Shown: positions 1 to 8,234 of the stretch, piece by piece
How positions within the stretch are numbered: position 1 is the stretch's first letter
How the letters are laid out: each line of letters starts with the position of its first letter
Assembly: GCF_015476115.1 (NCBI RefSeq)
Contig: NZ_CP064295.1
Location: forward strand, 3,156,001 to 3,220,000
Origin: Aegicerativicinus sediminis
GTDB lineage: Bacteria > Bacteroidota > Bacteroidia > Flavobacteriales > Flavobacteriaceae
DNA length: 64,000 nt
Direction of reading: 5' to 3'
Program-made: the position numbers and the translations under genes
Notes under the pieces: generated by a model
The model's database searches: none
Told to the model about the DNA's origin: nothing
Seen by the model: the letters and a program-made list of their open reading frames with translations, nothing else

Positions 1-26
1 TTTAAAGCATTGGGCCATTACTAAAT

Positions 27-52
27 AAGCCCCGATAAATCGAGGCTTTTAT
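27..52. terminator. bidirectional intrinsic terminator
   Basis: A stem of AAGCC-C-CGAT against ATCG-A-GGCTT has one C/A mismatch and a two-base loop. It is followed by TTTTATTTTA on the plus strand and preceded by an A-rich tract, so it can also work on the minus strand. It lies directly after the stop codon of the M20 amidohydrolase and probably also ends a plus-strand gene outside the window. Confidence 0.65.
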
Positions 53-53
53 T

Positions 54-1496
54 TTATTTACTACTGTTTGGAATTGGTGGAGGGCCATCAGGTATTATCG
101 GTTCATATACTGTGTCTCCTTTTCGCATTTTAAATTCATCCTTCATTTTTTGGATTAAATCTGGATTTTCATACAAATCCGCCATTGTCATAGCCATTGC
201 TTTTGCTGCGTAAATCATTCCTTTATGACCTATACTCATACCTCCGCATGCCACCACGGCCCAAGAATGCCATGGTGTGTTTTTTGGTGCAACGGTAACG
301 CTAAGATTAATATTGGGTACATTCCAGCTAACATCTGCAACATCTGTAGAGCCTCCAGGTGGATTTTCTGCTGTTTCTCTTAGGGGTTTTATCGCACTGT
401 CAAAACCGATTTGTGGTTTCTCTGTTGCCTCTTGGATTTTTTTCGCAAATGCAATTTCCTCCTCAGTGTAAGTAATAGGTCCCAACAATTCTAAATTCGA
501 TTGCATTATTTTTTCTCCTTCCCGATTGACGAGCATTTCCCAGCAACCTGATATTAACGAGAATTTGGACTCAACATTTGCCATAATTGCAGCCCCTTCA
601 GCCATTTTCTTAACTCGCTCAAATACAGGCATCATACCAGAACGCTTGGCATCTCTTACCCGAACCCAGATTCTTGCATAATCTGGGACAACATTTACAA
701 CCTTGCCAGCTTCTTGTATATCATAATGCATTCTAACGGTTGGTTGGACATGTTCTCGGTAATAATTAATCCCAGCTGCATAAAGTTCTAAGGCATCACC
801 AGCAGAGCGGCCATTCCATGGATCTGCGGCTGCATGGGCGGCTTGACCATAAAATTCTACTATAAAATCCACCAGGGCTTGGGAACTTTGGGCATCGGCC
901 TCTGTTTTATCACCGGGATGCCAGCTAATATTTACATCAACATCGTCCCATAAACCAGCCTCGACCATCCATAGTTTACCGAAAAACTTTTCTTCACTGG
1001 GTGTTCCGAAAAATTTAACCGTTCCTTTAAAGGACCCCTTTTCAATTTGTTCTTTTATAGCAATTGCCGCACCTAAACTCGCTGCACCGAACAGATTGTG
1101 GCCACAACCATGCCCCGGTTCTCCATCGGCAACAGGATTTTTTGTTGGTACTGTTTTTTGGGATAAGCCTGGCAGGGCATCAAATTCTCCCAGAATTCCT
1201 ATAACTGGTTTTCCAGATCCATAAGTTGCAACAAATGCAGTAGGTTCGTTGGCAACGCCACGTTCTACCTTAAACCCTTGAGACTTGGCATAGTCGGAAA
1301 GTATTTTAGATGATTGGTTTTCTTCAAAAGCTGTTTCGGCAAGAGACCAGATTTCATCACTTATGTTGATTAATTTCGATTTATGATTTTCAACCGAAGC
1401 AATAACCGATTTTTTGGAATTGTTTATTTTTTTGGTTTGTGCAAAAGAAAGGCACCCCATTAAAAATAGGGAAGCGGTAATGGTTAATAATTTCAT
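54..1496 (-). CDS. secreted M20-family amidohydrolase (AbgB-like)
   Basis: A zinc-dependent amidohydrolase of 480 residues, the usual length for the M20D group that includes AbgB and amino-acid amidohydrolases. Family motifs are visible: GEFDALPGL near residue 100, GHGCGHNLFGAA near 130 carrying metal ligands, PSEEKFFGK near 165, and GQAAHAAADPWNGRSA in the lid (dimerisation) domain. The N-terminus is a hydrophobic leader ending in SFAQ, typical for flavobacterial export. It also contains LMGC, which could act as a lipobox, so soluble periplasmic and lipoprotein forms are both possible. It probably removes acyl or aminobenzoyl groups from amino acids or peptides; the substrate cannot be read from the sequence. 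It has no operon partner in the window: the next gene, a photolyase on the same strand, is about 95 nt upstream. Confidence 0.88.
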   Translation of the reverse strand: MKLLTITASLFLMGCLSFAQTKKINNSKKSVIASVENHKSKLINISDEIWSLAETAFEENQSSKILSDYAKSQGFKVERGVANEPTAFVATYGSGKPVIGILGEFDALPGLSQKTVPTKNPVADGEPGHGCGHNLFGAASLGAAIAIKEQIEKGSFKGTVKFFGTPSEEKFFGKLWMVEAGLWDDVDVNISWHPGDKTEADAQSSQALVDFIVEFYGQAAHAAADPWNGRSAGDALELYAAGINYYREHVQPTVRMHYDIQEAGKVVNVVPDYARIWVRVRDAKRSGMMPVFERVKKMAEGAAIMANVESKFSLISGCWEMLVNREGEKIMQSNLELLGPITYTEEEIAFAKKIQEATEKPQIGFDSAIKPLRETAENPPGGSTDVADVSWNVPNINLSVTVAPKNTPWHSWAVVACGGMSIGHKGMIYAAKAMAMTMADLYENPDLIQKMKDEFKMRKGDTVYEPIIPDGPPPIPNSSK

Positions 1497-1590
1497 CTAT
1501 GAGGTGTTTAATACTCTAAATATAGAGGAATAAAACCAAATTTTAAACATTCGATATTTATGGGTGCTTTTTCCTCTAGGTAGAAAAGGT

Positions 1591-2898
1591 CTATTGATTG
1601 ACTGCAGTTTTATAAACCTCTAAAGCTCGCTCTCGTGCCTCTTTATGATCAACCATAGGTTCAGGGTAATCGTCTGTATCGTATTCTGATACCCACTTTT
1701 TAATGTACTCGTAATTTTTATCGAATTTTTCGATTTGTGTTGTAGGATTAAATATTCTAAAATAAGGTGCAGCATCCACACCGCTACCTGCAACCCATTG
1801 CCAGTTACCTACATTGCTGGCCATTTCGTAATCATGTAATTTCTCAGCAAAATAGGCTTCACCCCAGCGCCAATCAATTAATAAGTGCTTGCATAAAAAA
1901 CTCCCGACTAACATTCTCACCCTATTATGCATAAAACCGGTTTCATTTAGTTGTCTCATTCCTGCATCTACTAAAGGATACCCAGTTTTACCCTCACACC
2001 ATTTTTTGAATTCATCCTCATCGTTTCTCCATTTAATATTATCATATTTTTTCTTATATGCATCCTTGACGGTATGAGGAAAGTGCCATAATATTTGCAT
2101 AAAGAATTCACGCCAAATTAACTCATTAAGAAAAGTCTTAGAAGTTGAATTGTCTGCCTTTTTAACCATTTTTCGAATGCTTACAGTACCAAAGCGAAGA
2201 TGTGGACCGAGGCGAGAAGTAGATTCTTTAGATGGAAAATTTCTAGTCTTGCCGTATTCGTCAATCATTGAAGGGGTAACATCGTATGGTTCTATAGATT
2301 GTGATGATTTTTTAAAACCAATATCTGAAAGTGACAAATTCGGTAACCTTGTGTTTTTAACCAATTTTTTTAGAAAGGAATTTGTATAGAAAATCTCTAA
2401 ATCAATCTTTTTAAATTGGTCCTTCCAGGTATTACTATAAGGGGTGTAAACTACATAGGGACCTCCATCTTGTTTTACAACTTCATCCTTTTCAAAAATG
2501 ACATGGTCCTTAAACGTTTTAAATTCAATATTTTTTTTGATCAGGAGATTTTCGATTTTATCATCTCTGTCCTTTGCATATGGCTCATAATCCCGATTAG
2601 TAAACACTTTATGAATATCATATGATTCAATTAGGTCTTTAAATACTGATTCCGGAGTTCCATAGAACATTGCTAAACTGCTTTCATGTGAGTCTTGCAG
2701 TTCTTTGCGCATTTTTTGTAATTCCTCAAATATAAAGGAAACCCTAGCATCATATTCTGGCAATTCCTTAAGGATATTGGTGTCGAAAATAAATATTGGT
2801 AATACTGGCCTATCTCCTTTTAAGGCATTATAAAAACCAACATTGTCATCCAATCTTAAATCTCTTCTAAACCAAAAAATATTAATAGGTTCCTTCAT
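1591..2898 (-). CDS. phr: class I deoxyribodipyrimidine photolyase
   Basis: A flavoprotein that uses blue light to split cyclobutane pyrimidine dimers. The 435 residues have the two-part photolyase layout: an N-terminal Rossmann-like antenna domain beginning WFRRDLRLDDN, and a helical FAD domain with ELIWREFF, TGYPLVDAGMRQL, GFMHNRVRM and ASNVGNWQW. These C-terminal motifs are the FAD- and dimer-binding core of CPD photolyases, and the tryptophans needed for flavin photoreduction appear to be kept. It is the last gene of a tightly packed minus-strand set (SDR, glutathione peroxidase, TspO, SRPBCC, photolyase, with gaps of 1-5 nt). A cryptochrome role cannot be excluded, but length and motifs favour repair. 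Confidence 0.93.
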   Translation of the reverse strand: MKEPINIFWFRRDLRLDDNVGFYNALKGDRPVLPIFIFDTNILKELPEYDARVSFIFEELQKMRKELQDSHESSLAMFYGTPESVFKDLIESYDIHKVFTNRDYEPYAKDRDDKIENLLIKKNIEFKTFKDHVIFEKDEVVKQDGGPYVVYTPYSNTWKDQFKKIDLEIFYTNSFLKKLVKNTRLPNLSLSDIGFKKSSQSIEPYDVTPSMIDEYGKTRNFPSKESTSRLGPHLRFGTVSIRKMVKKADNSTSKTFLNELIWREFFMQILWHFPHTVKDAYKKKYDNIKWRNDEDEFKKWCEGKTGYPLVDAGMRQLNETGFMHNRVRMLVGSFLCKHLLIDWRWGEAYFAEKLHDYEMASNVGNWQWVAGSGVDAAPYFRIFNPTTQIEKFDKNYEYIKKWVSEYDTDDYPEPMVDHKEARERALEVYKTAVNQ

Positions 2899-2903
2899 TA
2901 AAT

Positions 2904-3368
2904 TTAGTGCATTTTACCAAAAAGTGATTTAAGCTTTTCTTCTCTATAGTTAAATATTTTTTCCAATTTTGGTTTAACCAAAAATGGCTCCATCCAAGTC
3001 CCAACAATTCCCATAGGAAGCTTATAATGAACCAAGTCTTCCATTAATACACCTCCATCAATGGGTTTAATTATATGTTTGTGATGCCAAAGCTTATAAG
3101 GGCCAAAACGTTGTTCGTCAACAAAATAATGAGGTTCGTTCACATGTGTTATTTCAGTCACCCAAGATGTTTTAATACCCATAAATGGAGTAACATTATA
3201 TTCTATAATTTGTCCTTGATACATTTTGTCAGCTGTACCTGAAAGAATTTCAAACTTCATATTATCTGGGGTAATTGTTTGCAAATTCTTTGGGTCTGAT
3301 AAAAAGTCCCAAGCCTCTTCAACAGAGATTGGTAATTTTTGAGTTCGGTATAATTGATGTAGGCGCAT
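2904..3368 (-). CDS. SRPBCC (START-like) family protein
   Basis: A 154-residue single-domain protein of the polyketide-cyclase/START-like fold. Its opening, with SVEEAWDFLSDPKNLQTITP, is the classic first strand and helices of SRPBCC proteins, which bind hydrophobic ligands in a central cavity. Relatives beside photolyase genes are often annotated as cell-division-inhibitor-like on weak grounds; here only ligand binding can be claimed. It has no signal peptide, so it is cytoplasmic. It sits 5 nt from the photolyase and 1 nt from tspO, so it is co-transcribed with the light and oxidative-stress genes. Confidence 0.82.
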   Translation of the reverse strand: MRLHQLYRTQKLPISVEEAWDFLSDPKNLQTITPDNMKFEILSGTADKMYQGQIIEYNVTPFMGIKTSWVTEITHVNEPHYFVDEQRFGPYKLWHHKHIIKPIDGGVLMEDLVHYKLPMGIVGTWMEPFLVKPKLEKIFNYREEKLKSLFGKMH

Positions 3369-3369
3369 G

Positions 3370-3831
3370 TTAATTTTTAAAAACTATATAAGCATTAAGA
3401 GATACGGCAATACAAAGCCAGATGGCATATGGAGACACCAGTATCGATTTTAATTTCAATAAAGGCCAATATTTGAATAAAAACATAAAAACCACAATTG
3501 TAAGTAGACAAATAATGATTAAGCCTAATAGTGGTAGTTGCAGATTAAAGAAAATAAGATTCCATGATACGTTTAATACCCACTGAATCGCAAACAAACC
3601 TTTAAAATAATTATCTTCAGAAAAGAGGGTCAAATATGTTAGGTAAAAAGAAAAACAGACCATTATTGTTGTCCAAGCAAAACCAAAAACCCACCCAGGA
3701 GGTGTCCAAGGAGCTTTATTAAGATTTAGGTACCATTGGCCTGTTGGACCGGTTCCCATTAACCAACTACCAATACCTAATGCGGCAAAGTTAAGAACTA
3801 GGTAAAGTATTAAAAGCTTACCAAATTGCAT
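3370..3831 (-). CDS. tspO: TspO/MBR family membrane protein
   Basis: A 153-residue protein with five predicted membrane helices, the standard TspO size and topology. The family signature is present as APWTPPGWVFGFAWT near residues 40-54, followed by aromatic-rich helices such as WVLNVSWNLIFF. TspO proteins bind tetrapyrroles and sterol-like ligands and are tied to control of porphyrin-sensitised oxidative stress. Its place between SRPBCC and glutathione peroxidase genes in a photolyase operon fits a role in handling light-driven porphyrin damage. That role is inferred from family and context. Confidence 0.93.
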   Translation of the reverse strand: MQFGKLLILYLVLNFAALGIGSWLMGTGPTGQWYLNLNKAPWTPPGWVFGFAWTTIMVCFSFYLTYLTLFSEDNYFKGLFAIQWVLNVSWNLIFFNLQLPLLGLIIICLLTIVVFMFLFKYWPLLKLKSILVSPYAIWLCIAVSLNAYIVFKN

Positions 3832-3834
3832 AGA

Positions 3835-4374
3835 CTATTCTGCCAGATGTTTTGTAATCTTTGAGCTGGTCGGATTTGTAATGGAATAGAAATAATCAAC
3901 CAATTTACCATCTGGTGAAACCAAATATTTTTGGAAATTCCATTTTACGGATGAACTTTTACTACCATTTTTATCCTTATCGGTTAACCAAGCATATAAT
4001 GGGTGTTGATTTTCCCCTTTGACTTCAATTTTCTCTGTTAGAGGAAAGGTAACGCCAAAATTTCGCTTACAAAACTGTTGAATTTCATCTGCAGTTCCCG
4101 GCTCTTGTCCTCCAAACTGATTACAAGGAGACCCAATTATTACCAAATTATCCTGATATTGTTCATATAAATTTTGGAGATCCTCATATTGTTTCGTGAA
4201 TCCACATTCTGAAGCCACATTTACAAACAAAACATATTTGCCTTTGTATTGGCTTAAGTCCATAGGGTTGCCATTTATATCGTTAATCTCAATTTTATAA
4301 ATGTTTTCAACGGGCTCCTGGACTTTGGAACCGATACCAAATAGTGAAAATAAAACAATCATTTGTAGAGTCAT
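3835..4374 (-). CDS. glutathione peroxidase-like thiol peroxidase
   Basis: A peroxide-reducing enzyme of the GPx family, 179 residues. The peroxidatic residue is a cysteine (about C57 in NVASECGFTKQY), not selenocysteine. GSPCNQFGGQEPG (about 81-93) and the later KWNFQKYL supply the conserved Gln, Trp and Asn of the active site. A second cysteine in QQFCKRNFG matches the resolving cysteine of thioredoxin-dependent members, so thioredoxin is a more likely reductant than glutathione. The hydrophobic N-terminus suggests export or membrane anchoring, though no cleavage site is clear. It is part of the packed SDR-to-photolyase gene set with 3-nt gaps on both sides. Confidence 0.92.
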   Translation of the reverse strand: MTLQMIVLFSLFGIGSKVQEPVENIYKIEINDINGNPMDLSQYKGKYVLFVNVASECGFTKQYEDLQNLYEQYQDNLVIIGSPCNQFGGQEPGTADEIQQFCKRNFGVTFPLTEKIEVKGENQHPLYAWLTDKDKNGSKSSSVKWNFQKYLVSPDGKLVDYFYSITNPTSSKITKHLAE

Positions 4375-4377
4375 TTT

Positions 4378-5067
4378 TTAAGTTTTAAGTGTAACAATAC
4401 CACAGTCCATTTCTATTATTTGACCTGTGATTTTTTTTGCTTTGTCAGAAATGAGAAAGGCGGCTGTTTCTGCAACATCTTCAGGTTCTAAAAATGTTTT
4501 CATAGGGTGGCGATCCTTAATAGATTCAACCATTTTTTCATTTCTTAATAATTTAGATGCAAGATCGGTATTTGTAACGGTTGGAGCAATGGCATTAAAT
4601 CTAATTGTTGCAGCATATTCTGCTGCTAGAGATTTAATTAATCCTTCAATAGCACCTTTAGCGGAGGCAATGCTGGCGTGAAATGGCATACCCATTTTTA
4701 CCGCTACAGTACTGAACAAAAGAACACTTCCATCTTCAGATTTTTTGAGCGAATCAAGATATTTTTGAATGCATTTAATAGCTCCTAAGATATTTATTTT
4801 CATATCATTAAGGAAGTCCTGCTCATCTAGCCTATTAAAGGGTTTTAAGTTAATACTGCCAGGGGCATAAATAAAACCATCGAGTTCTTCAATTTTGGGT
4901 AATTCCTCTTCCAGGACATCAAGGGAGTAATGAGCCGTATAAGATATGTCGCTAGGCGGATCAGACCTGCTGATGTTTATAACCTCATTGTTCTTGGACA
5001 AAATTGATCCCAAAGCGGCACCAATGCCTTTGCTACCTCCAACAATCAATATTTTTTTTGGCTTCAT
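4378..5067 (-). CDS. short-chain dehydrogenase/reductase
   Basis: A 229-residue classical SDR with a Rossmann fold. The nucleotide-binding motif is GGSKGIGAALG near residues 10-20, a YAPG block replaces the usual NNAG, and the C-terminal cofactor region contains MDCGIV. The usual YxxxK catalytic pair is not obvious: the region after LLFSTVAVKMGMPFH reads SIASAKGAIEGL, where the tyrosine position is occupied by Ser or Ala. The enzyme may therefore be atypical or use another residue. The start overlaps the MscS-like gene by 4 nt, so the two are probably translationally coupled. The substrate is unknown; location in a photolyase gene set suggests a stress-linked reduction. Confidence 0.85.
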   Translation of the reverse strand: MKPKKILIVGGSKGIGAALGSILSKNNEVINISRSDPPSDISYTAHYSLDVLEEELPKIEELDGFIYAPGSINLKPFNRLDEQDFLNDMKINILGAIKCIQKYLDSLKKSEDGSVLLFSTVAVKMGMPFHASIASAKGAIEGLIKSLAAEYAATIRFNAIAPTVTNTDLASKLLRNEKMVESIKDRHPMKTFLEPEDVAETAAFLISDKAKKITGQIIEMDCGIVTLKT

Positions 5068-6008
5068 ATATTATGTTTTATAGCTTTTTCAAATTTTGTA
5101 GAATCTTCAATTATAACTCGAGATTTGGCAAAGGATTCTGGGTAATTCTTTTGAATAAAAGTGATTAAATTTTCCCGAATGAAAACCCTTAAATCCCATG
5201 CTTCGGGTGAATTACGTGCGCTCATCAATGCCCTTATTTCTACATAATTCTCTTTACTATCTGTAACTTGTAACACATTGGTTTGCCCATCCCATAAAGG
5301 TGTGCTTTCCAAAAGTCGAGTTAATTCCTTTCTCAGTTCATCAAACGGGATATTATAATCCGTATAAATAAAAACAGTGCCAAGAATTTCAGCGGTGGTG
5401 CGGGTCCAGTTTTGAAATGGTCTTTCGATAAAATAGGTTGTAGGAAGAACTAATCTTCTCTTGTCCCAAAGTCTAACTACAACAAATGTCAGGGTGATTT
5501 CTTCAACCCAACCCCATTCACCTTCCACTACCAGAACATCGTCTAGTCTTATAGGCTGGGAAATGGCAATTTGTAAACCTGCCAAAATGGTAGCGATCGC
5601 TTTTTGGGCTGCAAAACCCAAAATGATTCCTGCGATACCAGCCGATGCAAATAAACTAAGTCCAAATTTTCTAACCTGTTCAAATAGCATCAATGCTACA
5701 CCTATGGCAAGAATTACAATGATAAAAATGATTATTCGCTCTAGAATATTGAATTGGGTGTAAAGTTTCCTTGCATTGAGATTGTCTTGGCTGTGCAGAT
5801 CATACTTTTCAAGATATTCTTTTTTGAAAAACTTTAGAGTTGAAATAAGAATCCAAGCAATGCTTATTATAATTAAAATAGAGCTTAATTTTCCAATGAC
5901 GTAAGCTGTTTTGGAATTAAAATCTAGAATTGGATCTAAAATCTTTGAAAGAAAAATACCAACTAATAGTAATAAAATTGGGGTAATGTAGCGTTTCAAA
6001 AAATTCAT
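5064..6008 (-). CDS. MscS-family mechanosensitive channel
   Basis: A 314-residue membrane protein of the small-conductance mechanosensitive channel family. Hydrophobic segments lie near residues 10-28, 40-60, 90-112 and 117-140. The pore-lining helix and beta domain follow, recognised by ASAGIAGIILGFAAQKAI (about 121-138) and QPIRLDDVLVVEGEWGWVE (about 150-168). Channels of this family release solutes when membrane tension rises. It heads the set reading into the SDR gene with a 4-nt overlap. The 154 nt upstream contain no recognised promoter, so readthrough from the unknown gene at 6163-6600 is possible. Confidence 0.9.
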   Translation of the reverse strand: MNFLKRYITPILLLLVGIFLSKILDPILDFNSKTAYVIGKLSSILIIISIAWILISTLKFFKKEYLEKYDLHSQDNLNARKLYTQFNILERIIIFIIVILAIGVALMLFEQVRKFGLSLFASAGIAGIILGFAAQKAIATILAGLQIAISQPIRLDDVLVVEGEWGWVEEITLTFVVVRLWDKRRLVLPTTYFIERPFQNWTRTTAEILGTVFIYTDYNIPFDELRKELTRLLESTPLWDGQTNVLQVTDSKENYVEIRALMSARNSPEAWDLRVFIRENLITFIQKNYPESFAKSRVIIEDSTKFEKAIKHNI

Positions 6009-6162
6009 AAAATTGGTTTTATCTTATAAATTAACTACTACACTTTTCAATAGTAACAAGAAAACGTTAAAACGTCTTATTCTTAAGGATTTTTTACACT
6101 TCCTCAATTTGAAAGCTTGGATATTATAAAATTCATAGTCATTTTTCTTACAGATTTTAATT

Positions 6163-6600
6163 TTAACCACGGTTTGGGTCTAATAACCTATGACTGCTTT
6201 CATATTTTAATTTTTCCTCTAAAATTTTTTTGAAGAATGGCATATTACCTTTGGTCATATTATTGGTTCTAAAACTTATAAAGTGCCCTTGACCATGAAG
6301 GCTTATTCTTCCTGATTTAAATATGGACAGTTGATAAAAGGGAATTATCCAAGAATAGTTTTTTAAACCTTTATTTATCCTTACGATTATACCACCGGGT
6401 CTCAGCTCAACATTGGCATAAGTAAGGTCTGAATTAGAATTAATGTAAGGAGAGAGGCCTGCACTAACCTCTTCAACAATCATTCTACCAGAACCGATTC
6501 CGCCTAAACTGATCCTTTTAAAAAACGAGTAACAATTACCCACCAATTCTTGGACAATTTCTTTTTCATTAGGATTAAAATATGTTGTGTTAAGAATCAT
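6163..6600 (-). CDS. conserved hypothetical protein under a shared stress operator
   Basis: I do not recognise this family. The protein of about 145 residues has no signal peptide or membrane helix and looks like a compact alpha/beta domain, with a run of beta strands around VELRPGGIIVRINKG and a basic, lysine-rich C-terminus. I start it at the ATG at 6600; the longer frame from 6612 would use TTG and would overlap the -7 promoter box. Its promoter carries the same composite operator as the TetR operon at 11.7 kb, which ties it to the light and oxidative-stress cluster even though the 154 nt downstream of it look non-coding. Confidence 0.6.
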   Translation of the reverse strand: MILNTTYFNPNEKEIVQELVGNCYSFFKRISLGGIGSGRMIVEEVSAGLSPYINSNSDLTYANVELRPGGIIVRINKGLKNYSWIIPFYQLSIFKSGRISLHGQGHFISFRTNNMTKGNMPFFKKILEEKLKYESSHRLLDPNRG

Positions 6601-6609
6601 AATAAGATT

Positions 6610-6664
6610 CAAATGTACATATTGTTTAACTTAAAAGTTAATAAGTTAAACAAAATTTAACAAC
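6610..6664 (-). promoter_or_regulatory. promoter with composite inverted-repeat operator (site 1)
   Basis: On the minus strand a perfect -7 element TACATTTG (6610-6617) is preceded by an 11-bp perfect inverted repeat, with arms TTGTTTAACTT at 6622-6632 and AAGTTAAACAA at 6643-6653. A further TTAACAAC lies at 6657-6664. No good -33 box stands at the expected distance; the inverted repeat is centred there instead. The core TGTTTAAY-N14-RTTAAACA-N4-TTAACAAC recurs with identical spacing at 11709-11750. Confidence 0.7.
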
Positions 6665-6684
6665 AAACTAATCGGATATAAGTT

Positions 6685-8223
6685 TCATTTTAGAAATGAA
6701 GATGCCCTTTCTATAATTTTTTCCTTCTCATCTGGTTCCATTTTATCTAATAAAGAATACATCATACCCATTCTAGGGTTGTCTTTTAGAAATGATTTTT
6801 TGGAGTCGAGAAAATTCCAATAAAGAGAATTAAATGGGCAGGCATTATCGGTATACTTTTCTTTGTGATTATATGTGCATTTGGGACAATAATCGCTCAT
6901 TTTGTTTATATAATTTGCCGAAGAAACATAAGGCTTTGTTGCCATCTTACCTCCATCTGCAAATTGACTCATGCCACGTGTATTGGGTAATTGAACCCAC
7001 TCAACGGCATCTACATAAATACCTAGATACCAATTATCAACTTCATCTGGATTAGTCTCATTGAGTAAAGCGTAATTTCCGGTTATCATCAACCGTTGAA
7101 TATGATGTGCATAACCGTTATCCAAGGAATCTTTTATCGTATGTTTAAGACAATTCATTTCAGTTTTGGCGCCCCAATAAAATGAAGGAAGGTTATTGTG
7201 GTTTTTGAGAAAGTTAGAATTTTTTAAATCTGGCATTTGCCACCAATACATTCCTCGCATAAACTCTCTCCAACCAACTATTTGCCTAATAAAACCTTCA
7301 ACTTGCGAAATGTCAATTGTAGTTTTATTTTTTCGGTAATAATTCAATACCGTTTGTACGATGTCCTTAGGACCGATTAATTTTAGATTTAAAGCAAACG
7401 AGAGTCTGGAATGAAATAAATATGGTTCTCCAGTTACCATTGCATCCTGATAATCGCCGAAATACTGTAAAAGTTCCGAACAGAAAAATTTTAACTGTTC
7501 TAGCGCTTGACTTCTATTAATAGGGTAATTGAAAGTTTTGGTCTCAAAATTCCCGATGGTTTTAATTTCAGAATTTTTAATGTCAGCGACTATATCTTCC
7601 ACCTGATTGAGAAAATATTTAAAGGAGGGAATAGGTGGTTCTCCTTTATATGGCTTTCTATTTGAATGGTCAAAATTCCATTTTCCACCTTCAGGTTTTC
7701 CAGAGATCATCAAAATATCGTGCCGTTTGCGCATGTCGCGATAAAAAGTCTCCATTACTGATTCTTTCTTGTCCTTGAAGAAGTTTCCCAACTCATTTCT
7801 GTTGGTATAAAAGTGTTCAGTAGAATAAATTTCAGAAGCTATGTTCAACTTCCTAACAAAAGTTTTGAGTATTACATCAAGACGGTATTCATCAGGCTCT
7901 AGATATTCAAAACGTTCAATTTTGTGATCAGAAATAAGATTGGACAAATTTTCTTCAAACGACTGTTTATTAAAATCGTCCGTAATTTGAAAATACTCAA
8001 CGTTATGACCTGCTAATCTCAATTGGCGTCCAAATTCTCGCATAGCGGCGAAGAAACCTATAACTTTTTGAATATGGTGGGTAACATAATCCGTTTCGGA
8101 TCTAATCTCCATCAGGACATATAGAGTTGAATGCTTTGTCTCTTTAAACCATGAATGTTTAATATTGAGTTGATCTCCTAAAATGAGTCGTAAGGTTGAA
8201 TATTTAGTAAGATTTTTACCCAA
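6685..8223 (-). CDS. iron-sulfur cryptochrome/photolyase (FeS-BCP, DPRP family)
   Basis: A 512-residue member of the bacterial photolyase-related family that includes Agrobacterium PhrB, a (6-4) photolyase. It opens with the family start LRLILGDQLN. The C-terminal helical domain carries all four expected [4Fe-4S] cysteines: C358, C446, C449 and C462, the last three in YCPKCT and NACPFN. FAD-domain motifs such as VGWREFMRGMYWWQMP and GYAHHIQRLMITGNYALL are intact. It is expected to repair (6-4) photoproducts or act as a blue-light sensor. It follows the SDR-DUF2867 gene by 11 nt and is the last gene of the TetR-ABC1-SDR-FeS-BCP operon. Confidence 0.92.
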   Translation of the reverse strand: MGKNLTKYSTLRLILGDQLNIKHSWFKETKHSTLYVLMEIRSETDYVTHHIQKVIGFFAAMREFGRQLRLAGHNVEYFQITDDFNKQSFEENLSNLISDHKIERFEYLEPDEYRLDVILKTFVRKLNIASEIYSTEHFYTNRNELGNFFKDKKESVMETFYRDMRKRHDILMISGKPEGGKWNFDHSNRKPYKGEPPIPSFKYFLNQVEDIVADIKNSEIKTIGNFETKTFNYPINRSQALEQLKFFCSELLQYFGDYQDAMVTGEPYLFHSRLSFALNLKLIGPKDIVQTVLNYYRKNKTTIDISQVEGFIRQIVGWREFMRGMYWWQMPDLKNSNFLKNHNNLPSFYWGAKTEMNCLKHTIKDSLDNGYAHHIQRLMITGNYALLNETNPDEVDNWYLGIYVDAVEWVQLPNTRGMSQFADGGKMATKPYVSSANYINKMSDYCPKCTYNHKEKYTDNACPFNSLYWNFLDSKKSFLKDNPRMGMMYSLLDKMEPDEKEKIIERASSFLK

Positions 8224-8234
8224 GAATTGATGTG

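Noticed and set aside
6601-6612. Longer start (TTG at 6612) for the unknown gene at 6163-6600
   Set aside because: It would begin inside the -7 promoter element; the ATG at 6600 is preferred.
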